NCBI RefSeq assembly: GCF_024734405.1
Contig: NZ_CP059556.1
Span: 5,022,001-5,086,000 of the forward strand
Length of the DNA: 64,000 nucleotides
Direction: 5' to 3'
Origin: Saccharopolyspora gregorii
GTDB taxonomy: Bacteria > Actinomycetota > Actinomycetes > Mycobacteriales > Pseudonocardiaceae
Below are positions 52,253-61,143 of the stretch, one piece after another; the stretch's first letter is position 1, and each line of letters opens with the position of its first letter. A model generated the notes under the pieces. That model was not told where the DNA came from and made no database searches. It saw only the letters and a list, made by a program, of their open reading frames with translations. The position numbers were made by a program, and so were the translations under genes.

Positions 52253-53956
52253 TCACTCCCGGTCGGACCGCACCGCCGTCGCGATCGTCTCCGCGACCAG
52301 CGCGAACGACAGCGCCCCCGCATCCGGCGTGCCCAGGCCCCGTTCCGCGTTCTCCCGCGCCCGCCCCGCCTTCGGCCGCAGCGACGCCGTCCCGGCCGCC
52401 GCCCGCCGCGCCGCCGTCGCCGCCCGCGCCCACGAGCCCGACTCGGCGAACTCCGCGGCGAACGGCGCGATCGCGTCCACCATCGTCTTGTCCCCCGGCC
52501 GCGCACCGCCGGTGCGCACGATCGACTCCGCGAACGCCGCCACCCCCGCGGCCAGCTCCGCCGCCGTCGGCGCGCGCTCGTCGGAGAGCTCGCCCGCGAA
52601 CGCCCGCAACCCGGTGCCCCACAGCACGCCCGAGGTACCGCCCGCCCGCCCGGCCCAGGCGCTGCCCGCCCGCGCCAACGTCGACCGCACCCCCGCACCG
52701 GCCCGCACCGCCAGCGCCGCCGCCTCGTGCGCGGCCGCGGTCCCGCGCACCATGCCGCGACCGTGCCCGCCGTCCGCGACCACCGCGTCGACCCGGCCCA
52801 GCTCACCGGCGTGCTCCTCGACGGCCCGGCGCACCGCGCCGAACACCGCCACCAGGGCCGCCGCGGTCTCCCGCGAATGCGCGCCGGTGCCGGGGTACTC
52901 GGCCCCGCGGGCGAGCCGTTCGAGCACCGCCGAGGGGGCCGAAGGGGCCGGGACCCGGCGGCGGACGCGCTTGCCGTACGCGGGCGTGTCGGCGGAGGCG
53001 CGCCAGAACCGCTCCAGCTCCGCGTCCAGCCAGCTCAGCGTGAGCGAGACGCCCGCCATGTCCAGGCTCGTCACCAGTTCACCGGCCTCCGGCTCCACCG
53101 GTTCCAACCCGGCGCCGCGCAGCCGCCGCGCCACGTCGTTCCACAGCACGAACAGCTCCTCGCGGCCGGTGCTGCCCAGCCCGTTGAGCAGGACGCCGAC
53201 CCGGGAACCGGCATCGGCCGGGGCCTCGGCCAGCAGACCGTCCACCAGGAGCTCCGCGAGCCGGTCGGCCGACGGGAGGTCCAACTCGGAGGAACCGGGC
53301 TCGCCGTGGATGCCCAGCCCCAGGCCCATCTTCCCGGCCGGCACCTCGAACAGCGGCTCGCGCCCGCCGGGCAAGGTGCAGCCCTCGAAGGCGACGCCCA
53401 AGCTGCGGGTGCGGTCGTCGGCCAGCCGCGCGGCCCGCTCCACCTCGTCGAGCGCCAGCCCCTCCTCCGCGGCCGCGCCCGCCACCTTGAACACCGCGAA
53501 CGCACCCGCGATCCCCCGCCGCGCCGACCTCAGCCCGGCGGGCGCCGAGGCCACGTCGTCGGTGACCACCGCGGTGCGGCAGTCGATGCCGTCCAGCCGC
53601 AACCGCTCCTGCGCGGCACCGAACCCGGCACCGTCTCCCGCGTAGTTGCCGAGGACGAACAGCACCCCGGCACCGCAGTGCACCGCGCGGGCGACCGACA
53701 GCACCGCCCGCGGCGACGGCGGGGCGAACACGCCGCCCACCACGGCACCATCGGCGAAACCCGGCCCGACCAAGCCGAAGAACGCCGGGTAGTGCCCGGC
53801 TCCGCCGCCGACGACCACCGCCACCTTGCCCTCGTCCGCGGGCACCGCCCGCACCACGCCGCCCTCGACCCGGCGCACCTGATCCGCGTGCAGATCGCAG
53901 AACCCGGCGAGCGCGTCCTCGGCGAACGAGGCCGGGTCGTCGAACAAGCGCGTCAT
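52253..53956 (-). CDS. DhaKL-type (dihydroxyacetone/erythrulose) kinase
   Basis: This 567-residue fused kinase has an N-terminal DhaK domain with VVVGGGAGHYPAFFGLVGPGF (HYP replaces the HEP of dihydroxyacetone kinases, as I recall in erythrulose kinases) and the His that binds the ketone covalently in GLGIHGEPG (about 213). The C-terminal DhaL domain reads VVADGGHGRGM near 394, where the family has GDGDHG: the second metal-binding Asp is Gly. This may weaken ATP binding. It is the last gene of an operon with a GntP permease, an SDR and an isomerase, so the substrate is probably the keto product of the SDR. Confidence 0.88.
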   Translation of the reverse strand: MTRLFDDPASFAEDALAGFCDLHADQVRRVEGGVVRAVPADEGKVAVVVGGGAGHYPAFFGLVGPGFADGAVVGGVFAPPSPRAVLSVARAVHCGAGVLFVLGNYAGDGAGFGAAQERLRLDGIDCRTAVVTDDVASAPAGLRSARRGIAGAFAVFKVAGAAAEEGLALDEVERAARLADDRTRSLGVAFEGCTLPGGREPLFEVPAGKMGLGLGIHGEPGSSELDLPSADRLAELLVDGLLAEAPADAGSRVGVLLNGLGSTGREELFVLWNDVARRLRGAGLEPVEPEAGELVTSLDMAGVSLTLSWLDAELERFWRASADTPAYGKRVRRRVPAPSAPSAVLERLARGAEYPGTGAHSRETAAALVAVFGAVRRAVEEHAGELGRVDAVVADGGHGRGMVRGTAAAHEAAALAVRAGAGVRSTLARAGSAWAGRAGGTSGVLWGTGLRAFAGELSDERAPTAAELAAGVAAFAESIVRTGGARPGDKTMVDAIAPFAAEFAESGSWARAATAARRAAAGTASLRPKAGRARENAERGLGTPDAGALSFALVAETIATAVRSDRE

Positions 53957-54046
53957 CGTTCCCTCACTGGGTCACCGGCGGGCGCTCCCGCGCCGGCTAC
54001 CAGGGTGCGGTGCGCGGACACCGCCGCGCCGGATGACCTTCCCGCC

Positions 54047-55384
54047 TCACAGCACCAGGTCCGCGGCCAGCACCAGCAGCAGCGCCACCACCGACATGAT
54101 CGACTGCGCGACCGTGTACACCTGGAACGCGCCGCGGGTGGACAGGCCCAGCATGGTGCGGAACATCCAGAAGGTGTTGTCGCTGACGTGCCCGCCGAAG
54201 CTCGCCCCCGCCGCCGCGGCCAGCGCCACCAGCACCGCGGGGGTGTCCAGACCGCCCACCACCGGCGCCAGCAGGGTCGCCGCCGTGATCGCCGCGACCG
54301 AACCCGAACCCTGCGCCAGCCGCAGCAGCGCCGCCACCAGCCACGCCAGCAGCAGCGGCGAAGCGCTGCCCGCGTGGAACATCCCGGAGACCACGTCGCC
54401 CACGCCGGTCCTGCTGATCACCTCGCCGAGCGACCCCGCCACGCCGGTGAACAGCAGGATCGTGCCGCTCGTGGACGCACCCCTCGTCAGCGCCCGCTCC
54501 ACGGCATCGCGGGACAGCGTCCACGCGGTCAGCGCGCACCCGATCAGCAGACCGATCAGCAGCGCCACCACCGGATCCGCCAGGAACGAGATCCAGCCGA
54601 TAGCCGCGCCCGCCGTCTCCGTCACCGTGCCCAGCACGATCAGCGCCAGCGGCACCAGCACCGGCAGCACCAGCACGACCAGCGGCAGGGTGCGGCGTGG
54701 CGATTCCTCCGGGGCCACGTCCATGCCCTGGAACCCGTCCCCGGCCGACGCCTCGTCCTTGGCCGGGTCCCAGGTGCGGCGCATCAACCTGCCGTGCAGG
54801 AACACCGAGATGATGATCGCGAGCACCCCGATCCCGATGCCGCACACCAACATCGCGCCCAACCCGACGCCGAGCGAGCCGCTGACCGCCAGCGCCGCCG
54901 CTCCCGGCAACACCATCAGCAGGCCCACCTCCAGGCCGATCGCCAGCGAACCGCCGACGGCGGCCACGCTCGCCCCGGTGCGCGCCGCCACCGAGCGGGC
55001 GATCGGCGCCAGCATCACCAGCGCCACGTCGAAGTAGATCGCCGGGAACACGACACCGGAGGACAGGCCCAGCGCGTACGGCGACCGGGACTTCCCGAAC
55101 GCCTTCAGGAACAGCTCGACGATGCGCTGCAACGTCCCCGTCGCCGACAGCAGCGATCCGAGCAGCACGCCGAACCCGATGATCAGGCCGACCTCCGCCA
55201 TCAGACCGCCGAAGCCGTCCGTGACGGCCTTCGCCGTGCCCTCGAACCCGAGGCCGGTGGCCAGCCCCAGGTACAGCGAGCCGAGCACCAGCACGATGAC
55301 CGGGTTGAGCCGCGCCCCGACGATCAGGGCGACGATGCCGACGACCGCGATCGTCGTGTGCAGCAGCAGGAGGGAGGGGGCCAT
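54047..55384 (-). CDS. GntP-family sugar-acid permease
   Basis: This 445-residue membrane protein has about 12 hydrophobic segments and GntP hallmarks: GLMAEVGLIIGFGVLLGSLLSATGTLQRI, SSGVVFPAIYFDVALVMLAPIA, AQGSGSVAAITAATLLAPV and GGHVSDNTFWMFRTMLGLS. GntP permeases take up gluconate or related hydroxy acids with protons. GGAG precedes the ATG at 55384. It is transcribed with the kinase, SDR and isomerase genes; this suggests that the operon substrate enters as an acid. Confidence 0.93.
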   Translation of the reverse strand: MAPSLLLLHTTIAVVGIVALIVGARLNPVIVLVLGSLYLGLATGLGFEGTAKAVTDGFGGLMAEVGLIIGFGVLLGSLLSATGTLQRIVELFLKAFGKSRSPYALGLSSGVVFPAIYFDVALVMLAPIARSVAARTGASVAAVGGSLAIGLEVGLLMVLPGAAALAVSGSLGVGLGAMLVCGIGIGVLAIIISVFLHGRLMRRTWDPAKDEASAGDGFQGMDVAPEESPRRTLPLVVLVLPVLVPLALIVLGTVTETAGAAIGWISFLADPVVALLIGLLIGCALTAWTLSRDAVERALTRGASTSGTILLFTGVAGSLGEVISRTGVGDVVSGMFHAGSASPLLLAWLVAALLRLAQGSGSVAAITAATLLAPVVGGLDTPAVLVALAAAAGASFGGHVSDNTFWMFRTMLGLSTRGAFQVYTVAQSIMSVVALLLVLAADLVL

Positions 55385-55484
55385 GTTCGCTCCGTGATCC
55401 TCGTCGTTGAGGCGGTGCCGCGGGCGGGACGTGAGCTTCCACGAGCACGTCCCCGCACGTCGCGGCGGGTCGGTCCGGGACGCG

Positions 55485-56249
55485 TCAGTTGATGTGCGAG
55501 CCACCGTTGATGTCGAAGGTGGCGCCGGTGATGTAGCCGACGTCCTCCCCGGCCAGGAACGCGATCGTCGCGGCGACGTCGCCGGTCCGGCCGTTGCGGC
55601 CCACCGGCACGTCGGCGATCAGCTCCTCCTTGCGCTCCCCGGTGAGCAGGCCACCGGTGATGTCGGTGTCGATCAGCCCGGGGGTGACGGCGTTGACGAC
55701 CACCCCGTTCGGCCCGACCTCCCTGGCCAGCGCCCTGGTGAGGCCGAGCACGGCGGCCTTCGCCGCGGAGTAGTGCGAGCCGCCGAACACGCCGCCGCCG
55801 CGCTGCGCGCTGACCGAGGACACGTTGACGATGCGGCCGTAGCCCCGCTCGACCAGGCCGGGCAGCACCCGCTGGGTCACCAGGTACGTGCCGGTGACGT
55901 TGACCTTGAACACCAGGTCCCACTCGGCGGGCGCGATGTCCAGGAAGCGGGTCGGCCGGGTGATGCCCGCGTTGTTGACCAGCGCGGCGATCGGGGGCAG
56001 CTCCGAGTTCTCGACGGCGGTGACCGCGGCGTCCACCGAGTCCTGGTCGGTGACGTCGGCCCGCACGCCCAGGGCGCGCACGCCGTGCTCGGCCGCGACC
56101 AGCGAGGCCGTGGCCTCGGCGGCGGCGCCGTCGAGGTCCAGCACGGCGATGTCGAAACCGGCGGCGGCCAGCCTGCGGGCGGTCTCCCGGCCGATGCCGC
56201 GCTCCGAGCCGGCTCCGGTGATCAGGGCGGTGCGGGCGGTGTCGGACAT
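55485..56249 (-). CDS. Short-chain dehydrogenase/reductase of the GntR-controlled operon
   Basis: This 254-residue classical SDR has the cofactor motif TGAGSERGIG, NNAGI, catalytic Ser in NVSSVSAQ and YSAAK, and VTPGLIDTDIT. The C-terminal ATFDINGGSHIN is the usual end of the family. Asp at the end of beta-2 (VLDLDG) favours NAD over NADP. AGGAGG lies 6 nt upstream of the ATG. In context it probably oxidises the imported hydroxy compound to a ketone for the isomerase or kinase. Confidence 0.92.
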   Translation of the reverse strand: MSDTARTALITGAGSERGIGRETARRLAAAGFDIAVLDLDGAAAEATASLVAAEHGVRALGVRADVTDQDSVDAAVTAVENSELPPIAALVNNAGITRPTRFLDIAPAEWDLVFKVNVTGTYLVTQRVLPGLVERGYGRIVNVSSVSAQRGGGVFGGSHYSAAKAAVLGLTRALAREVGPNGVVVNAVTPGLIDTDITGGLLTGERKEELIADVPVGRNGRTGDVAATIAFLAGEDVGYITGATFDINGGSHIN

Positions 56250-56426
56250 GCGGGTCCTCCTGAGTTCGGTCCGGTGCGGCGCCGGGGCCGGTGCCGCGAG
56301 TCGTGGGTGCCGCTCGTGCGGCGGGGGGTCGCAGGTGGAGATGGGTTGCCGCGCGTTGCGGCGGATCGGGACGGGGTGCCACGAGTCGTTGCCGGGCGCC
56401 CGCCGCGTGGTGGCTCGGTGCCGCGG

Positions 56427-57233
56427 TCAGAGCAGCGCGGTGATCGCGTCCTTCGCGGCGGCGGCCGCGGCGGGGCGTTCCTGCTCGCGCACGTCGTGCG
56501 TTTCGAGTTCCAGCACGTACCGGCCGCCGTAGCCGGCCTTCCGCAGCGCCCGGACCACCCCGGCGAAGTCGGCGCGGCCGCGGCCGATGCTGAGGTTGAT
56601 GTCGCCGGGCTCGGCGTCGCGCAGGTGCACGTGCTCGATGCGCTCGGCGAAGTCCCCGGCGAACGCGACCTCGTCGAAACCGCCCGCCACCACGTGGCTG
56701 ACGTCGAACACGAACCCGGCCGACTCGGCGGGAACTCGCTCCAGCAGCGCGGCCGCGCGGTCCGCGGTGTGGCAGAAGCGGAAGTGGTGCAGCCCTTCGA
56801 CCAGCAGCCGCACCCCGTGCTCCGCCGCGAGGTCGCCGAGCGAGCGCAGGCCGCGCGCGATCCGGTCGAGGTCGGTCCGCTCGTCCGCGAACGGCTCCCG
56901 CTGCTGCGCGCCGCAGGGCACGATGACCGCCGCGTCCAGCTCGGCCGCGAGCTCCACGAGCCCCCGCCCGGCGGTGAGCAGGTCCCGCTCGTCGAGCCGC
57001 GGATCGTTGAGCGGGCCGGGGTCGACGTTGATCGCCCAGGTGCGCAGCCCGGAACCCCGCACGAGCTCCACGAGGTCGTCCACGGGCCCGGTCAGCGGAG
57101 TGGGGATGTGGTCGCACACGCCGGGCAGGCCGCCGAGGTCGATGCCGTCGAAGCCGAGTTCGCGGATGGTCACGAGCGCCTCGGCCACCGGCAGCCGCCG
57201 GAACGAGATCGTCGAACAGCCCAGCTCCGGCAT
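56427..57233 (-). CDS. Xylose isomerase-like TIM-barrel sugar isomerase/epimerase
   Basis: This 268-residue protein begins MPELGCSTISFRRLPVAEAL and has the AP endonuclease 2/xylose isomerase fold, with metal-ligand candidates Glu in LLVEGLHH, Asp and His in FVFDVSHVVAGG, HVHLRD and the terminal Glu in YVLELETHD. Relatives isomerise or epimerise keto sugars and sugar acids such as hydroxypyruvate or tetronates. AAGGAG precedes the ATG at 57233. It is the first gene of the operon, divergent from gntR. The gap of 177 nt before the SDR contains short imperfect GTGCCGCGAG repeats but no gene. Confidence 0.88.
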   Translation of the reverse strand: MPELGCSTISFRRLPVAEALVTIRELGFDGIDLGGLPGVCDHIPTPLTGPVDDLVELVRGSGLRTWAINVDPGPLNDPRLDERDLLTAGRGLVELAAELDAAVIVPCGAQQREPFADERTDLDRIARGLRSLGDLAAEHGVRLLVEGLHHFRFCHTADRAAALLERVPAESAGFVFDVSHVVAGGFDEVAFAGDFAERIEHVHLRDAEPGDINLSIGRGRADFAGVVRALRKAGYGGRYVLELETHDVREQERPAAAAAAKDAITALL

Positions 57234-57266
57234 CTGCCTCACTCCTTCGTGCGTCAGGTAGCGCAC

Positions 57267-57303
57267 AGTTAACGACGCGTTGAGTCGACTGTCAACAGTC
57301 GAC
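57267..57303 (-). promoter_or_regulatory. Near-consensus promoter with palindromic GntR operator
   Basis: On the minus strand TTGACA (57295-57290) and TTAACT (57272-57267) are exactly 17 nt apart, pointing to the isomerase operon. A perfect palindrome GTCGACTGT-CA-ACAGTCGAC (57284-57303) covers the -35. This is the layout of a GntR-type repressor site, and gntR is the divergent gene. The gntR promoter may use TACGAT (57330-57335). Confidence 0.75.
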
Positions 57304-57368
57304 CGTTATTCGCCGACCCGGCCGTGGACTACGATGTGCGGGTCAGCGAGCAGAGAGGCGATCCACTG

Positions 57369-58037
57369 GTGTCCCTGGATGTTCCGGCGCTCGGCGGCGT
57401 CGACCGGCAGACCCTGCGCGAGCAGTCGCTGCGCAAGCTGCGCGAGGCGATCAGCAGCGGGCAACTCGAACCCGGCAGGCGACTGATCGAGACCGAGCTC
57501 AGCGAAGCGCTCTCCGTTTCCCGCGGGACCCTGCGCGAAGCCCTCCGCCACCTCGTGCAGGAAGGGCTCGTCGTCGCCGACGAACGCGGCAAGCTGCTGG
57601 TGCGAGCTCTCAGCGGCGCCGAGGTGCGGGACATCTTCGCGGTGCGCGCCGCCCTCGAATCGCTGGCCGTGGAGACGCTGTGCGGCGCCGACGACCGCGC
57701 CGCGATCGTCGGCGAACTGCGCGCGGCCGTCGACCGGCTGCGCGACCTCGGCCAGGACATGGCCGCGCTGGTCGAGGCGGACCTCGCCTTCCACCAGCGG
57801 ATGTGCGAGCTCACCGGCAACGCCGCGCTCGTGCAGTCCTGGCAGCACATCTCCGGGCTGACCCGCGCGACCATCGTGCGCTCCGGCCCGGAGCTGGCGG
57901 TGCGGAACATGGCCTGGCAGCGGCACTCGCCGATCGTCGACGCCATCGAAGCGGGCGACTCCACCCGGGCCCGCGAAGTCGTGCGCGAACACATGCAGGA
58001 GACCGCCGAGCGGATCGTGGCGGTGCTGCGGGACTGA
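57369..58037 (+). CDS. GntR-family (FadR/FCD subgroup) regulator
   Basis: This 222-residue regulator has a winged helix (LREQSLRKLREAISSGQLEPGRRLIETELSEALSVSRGTLREALRHLVQEGLVV) and an all-helical FCD ligand domain (VRAALESLAVETL, EADLAFHQRMCELTGNAALVQSWQHI, DAIEAGDSTRAREVVREHM) with His positions suitable for metal-assisted acid binding. GTG at 57369 is chosen because GAGAGG lies upstream and the helix-turn-helix follows; GTGs at 57339 and 57324 are in frame. FCD regulators usually sense carboxylic acids, matching the GntP permease in the divergent operon it probably represses. Confidence 0.9.
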   Translation: MSLDVPALGGVDRQTLREQSLRKLREAISSGQLEPGRRLIETELSEALSVSRGTLREALRHLVQEGLVVADERGKLLVRALSGAEVRDIFAVRAALESLAVETLCGADDRAAIVGELRAAVDRLRDLGQDMAALVEADLAFHQRMCELTGNAALVQSWQHISGLTRATIVRSGPELAVRNMAWQRHSPIVDAIEAGDSTRAREVVREHMQETAERIVAVLRD

Positions 58038-58095
58038 GGGGCGCGTTCCCCGCGCCCCCCCTGCCGGTGACCGCCGCTGCGCCTATCCTCCCGGC

Positions 58096-59103
58096 ATGGC
58101 TCCAGAGCCGGTGGACGTCTGGGCGATGGCCGACCTGGTCACGCCCTTCGCCGTGCGCACCGCCGCCACGCTGCGCCTGGCCGACATCGTCCAGGACGGC
58201 GAGCTCCCGCTCGACGAGATCGCGAAGCGGTCCGGAGCCGAGGCCGACCCGCTCGGCAGGGTGCTGCGGTACCTGGTGCGGCGCGGGTTGTTCACCGAGC
58301 CGGAACCGGACGTCTTCGGCCCCAACGAGGCCTCCCGCGCCCTCCAGGCCGACGCCCCGGGCGGCAGCCGCGAATGGCTCGACCTGGACGGCGCCGTCGG
58401 CCGCGCCGACCTGGCCTTCGTGGAACTCGTCGAGCAGGTCCGCGGCCACCACGCCGCTTATCCCGCCGCGTTCGGCCGCTCCTTCCGGGAGGACCTCGCG
58501 CACGACCCGCAGCTGTCGGACTCCTTCGACGACCTGATGGAGACCAAGTCCGACGAGCTGGCCCCGGCCATCGCCGCGGCGGTCCCCTGGGAGCGGTTCG
58601 GGCGGGTGACCGACGTGGGCGGTGGCAAGGGCGTGCTGCTCGCCGAACTCCTGGAACGGCACCCGGACCTGCTCGGGACGCTGGTGGACCTGTCCGGCCC
58701 CGCCGGAACCGCGGAGGGGTACCTGGAGTCGCGCGGGGTGCGCGATCGCGCCGAGGTCGTCGTCGGCGACTTCTTCGACCCGCTACCGCCGGGAGCCGAC
58801 GCCTACGTGCTGTGCGACGTCCTCGGGGATTGGGAGGACGCGGACGCGGTGCGGCTGCTCGGCCGGTGCGCCGAAGCCGCCGGCGCGGACGGCCGGGAGG
58901 GCAGCGTGCTCATCATCGAACTCCTGCCGGACCAGGACGGCGAGTTCACCGAGATGGACCTGCGGATGATGGTCTACGTCGGTGGCCGGATGCGCGACCT
59001 CGACCGCACCGAGCGCATCGTCGGCGCGGCCGGGCTGTTCATCGCCTCCGTCACCATGCTCGACGACGGTCACGGCGTCATCGAATGCCTTCCGGACCGG
59101 TGA
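58096..59103 (+). CDS. SAM-dependent O-methyltransferase (plant-type/DnrK-like)
   Basis: This 335-residue protein has an N-terminal dimerisation winged helix (VTPFAVRTAATLRLADIVQDGELPLDEIAKRSGAEADPLGRVLRYLVRRGLF) and a Rossmann methyltransferase domain with VTDVGGGKGVLLAELL, VVGDFFDPLPPGADAYVLCDVLGDWEDADAVRLL and the catalytic-region ELLPDQDGEFTEMDLRMMVYVGG. Such enzymes methylate phenols of natural products; no biosynthetic cluster is seen here. TATCCT lies 6 nt before the ATG (probable leaderless start). Its 3' end overlaps the convergent MOSC gene by 26 nt. Confidence 0.9.
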   Translation: MAPEPVDVWAMADLVTPFAVRTAATLRLADIVQDGELPLDEIAKRSGAEADPLGRVLRYLVRRGLFTEPEPDVFGPNEASRALQADAPGGSREWLDLDGAVGRADLAFVELVEQVRGHHAAYPAAFGRSFREDLAHDPQLSDSFDDLMETKSDELAPAIAAAVPWERFGRVTDVGGGKGVLLAELLERHPDLLGTLVDLSGPAGTAEGYLESRGVRDRAEVVVGDFFDPLPPGADAYVLCDVLGDWEDADAVRLLGRCAEAAGADGREGSVLIIELLPDQDGEFTEMDLRMMVYVGGRMRDLDRTERIVGAAGLFIASVTMLDDGHGVIECLPDR

Positions 59104-59728
59104 GCTCGGCGAGCCCGAGCTTGGCCCGCAACTTTTCCGGCAGGTCGGCGGCGGCCGCGACCACGTGCTCGCGGCGGTCCCGGTCACCCAGGTTCAGCGC
59201 GAGCACGTCGGCGACGGTCACCGCGTGCTCCGGCCTGCTGAGCACGTCGACCGGATCACCCGCGGTGATCTCCCCCGGCTGCTCCACCGCCAGGTAGGCG
59301 CCGGGGCGACCGACCGCCGCGAACCGCTTCACCAGGCCCTTGACCTCCCAGAACCCCGCGAACACCCGGCACGGGTCGCGCGGTGCGGTCACCCGCAGCA
59401 CCGCACCGCCGATCCGCCAGCGCTCCCCCACCAGGGCGGTGCTCGCGTCGCAGCCGACCAGGCTCAGGTTCTCCCCCGCGTTGCCGGGCACCAGTTCCCT
59501 GCCCAGTTCCGCCGACCAGAACCGCAGGTCCTCGACGTCGAAGGCGTAGGCCGCCTGGTACCAGGCGCCGTGGTGCTTGCGGTCCACCACGGCGTCGCCG
59601 TGCACACCGCTCCCGGTGAACCGCACCGGCCCCGGCACCGGTCGCTTGTCGATGCCGGTGCTGCCCATCCGGCCCGTCCACTCGCCGGTCCGCAGGACCG
59701 CGATGTTCACTGACTGCACATGGCCCAC
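59078..59728 (-). CDS. MOSC-domain protein
   Basis: This 216-residue protein has the MOSC pattern: VQSVNIAVLR, TGIDKRPVPGPV, GVHGDAVVDRKHHGAWYQAAYAF, PGNAGENLSLVG and LRVTAPRDPCRVFAGF, with the conserved Cys that binds or transfers sulfur in DPCR. YiiM-like members handle N-hydroxylated substrates or molybdenum-cofactor sulfur. GTG at 59728 has TAGGTT 6 nt upstream, again a leaderless arrangement. It converges on, and overlaps, the O-methyltransferase gene. Confidence 0.9.
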   Translation of the reverse strand: MGHVQSVNIAVLRTGEWTGRMGSTGIDKRPVPGPVRFTGSGVHGDAVVDRKHHGAWYQAAYAFDVEDLRFWSAELGRELVPGNAGENLSLVGCDASTALVGERWRIGGAVLRVTAPRDPCRVFAGFWEVKGLVKRFAAVGRPGAYLAVEQPGEITAGDPVDVLSRPEHAVTVADVLALNLGDRDRREHVVAAAADLPEKLRAKLGLAELTGPEGIR

Positions 59729-59800
59729 CCGGTCAACCTATGTTCGTCCCCGGCTCCGGCGCACGAGGTTTTCCGCCACACGGCCGAGCGGACCGGCAGT

Positions 59801-60853
59801 TCAGCGCAGGCGGGCACCCGCGGCATCGAGCGCGGTCCGAGCCTGCTCGACGAGTTCGCGGACGAGTTCGGCGGCGGGCCGCGGTGTCGCCTGCGCGTAG
59901 GTCTGCCCCGCCCACAGCGACATCGCCTCCGGGTCGTCGGCGCGCCCGGCCGCGCCGCGCACCGGCTTGGTCAGGTGGTGCAGCTGCGGGTAGGCGGCCG
60001 GGGCGTGCGGCCCGTGCTCCCGCAGGAAGCGGTTGACCAGACCCCGCGCCGGACGCCCGCTGAACGCCCTGGTGATCGCGGTGCTCCTGGTGCCCGCCGC
60101 GAGCTCGGCGCGCTGGGTCGGCGCGGTGCCCGCTTCCGCCGACACCAGGAATGCGGTGCCGAGCTGCGCGGCCACCGCGCCGGCCGAGAGCACCGCCGCC
60201 AGATCCGCGCCCGTCACGACACCCCCGGCGCCGACCAGCGGCAGGTCGACCGCCCCGGAGATCGTGCGCAGCGCGCCCAGCAGCCCGTACGGCTCCCCGC
60301 CCGCGGGCGAGTCCGGATCGTCCTCGAACACGCCGCGGTGCCCACCCGCTTCGGAGCCCTGCACGCACAGCAGGTCGGCCCCGACCTCGGCGGCCAGCCG
60401 CGCCTCGTCCGGTGTCGTGACGGTGCAGACCACCTGCGCGCCGACCTCGTGCAACCGGTCCACTGTGGACTTCTCCGGGCGCCCGAAGGTGAACGACACC
60501 ACCGGAACCCGTTCGTCGATCACCAGCTCCACCTTGGCCTGGTACAGGTCGTCGTCCCAGTGACCGGACCCGGCCTGCACGCCGTAGCGCTCGGCCTCGG
60601 CCGCCACCCGCTCCCGGTACTCCGCCAGGTCCAGGTCCCGCCGCGGGCCGGGCACGAACAGGTTCACGCCGAAGGGTTCCGAGCTGAGCTCGCGCACCCG
60701 CCGGATCTGCCCCGCCAGGTCGTCTTCTGCGAGGTAGCCCGCGGCCAGGAAACCGAATCCGCCCGCACCGCCGACCGCGGCCACCAGTTCGGGCGTGGAG
60801 ATCCCGCCCGCCATCGGCGCCGCGATCACCGGTGCGTTCCGCTGCTCGATCAT
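59801..60853 (-). CDS. Nitronate monooxygenase-like flavoprotein
   Basis: This 350-residue TIM-barrel flavoprotein has APMAGGISTPELVAAVGGAGGFGFLAAGY at the N-terminus, VSFTFGRP, CVQGSEAGGHRG (with the catalytic-position His region) and GAGGVVTGADLAAVLSAGAVAAQLGTAF. It belongs to the nitronate monooxygenase/2-nitropropane dioxygenase family, which detoxifies alkyl nitronates. ATG at 60853 is fixed by TAGGGT exactly 7 nt upstream. It lies downstream of nothing on its strand, so it is probably monocistronic. Confidence 0.9.
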   Translation of the reverse strand: MIEQRNAPVIAAPMAGGISTPELVAAVGGAGGFGFLAAGYLAEDDLAGQIRRVRELSSEPFGVNLFVPGPRRDLDLAEYRERVAAEAERYGVQAGSGHWDDDLYQAKVELVIDERVPVVSFTFGRPEKSTVDRLHEVGAQVVCTVTTPDEARLAAEVGADLLCVQGSEAGGHRGVFEDDPDSPAGGEPYGLLGALRTISGAVDLPLVGAGGVVTGADLAAVLSAGAVAAQLGTAFLVSAEAGTAPTQRAELAAGTRSTAITRAFSGRPARGLVNRFLREHGPHAPAAYPQLHHLTKPVRGAAGRADDPEAMSLWAGQTYAQATPRPAAELVRELVEQARTALDAAGARLR

Positions 60854-61143
60854 GTCCCGGACCCTAGTGACGGCCCAGATCACGCGCGAGTGGCGCGCTC
60901 CGCCGGGTCGGACGGATCACACCTCCTCCCACCTGTTCGCATTCCGGCCGTCCGGCCCGGGAATCCGGGTGGTCCCGGATCGAGGCGTTCCCGCGCCACC
61001 ACCGAAGGTCTGCGACCCGCGCCACGAGTGCGCCGGGCGTGTACCGAACGCGAAAACGAGCTGTGAACGACCTTGCCCGCGGCCGCCCCGGCGGCGAATC
61101 TCTTGGCACAGCAAGCGATCGAGCACGAGAACGGGTGATCCTC

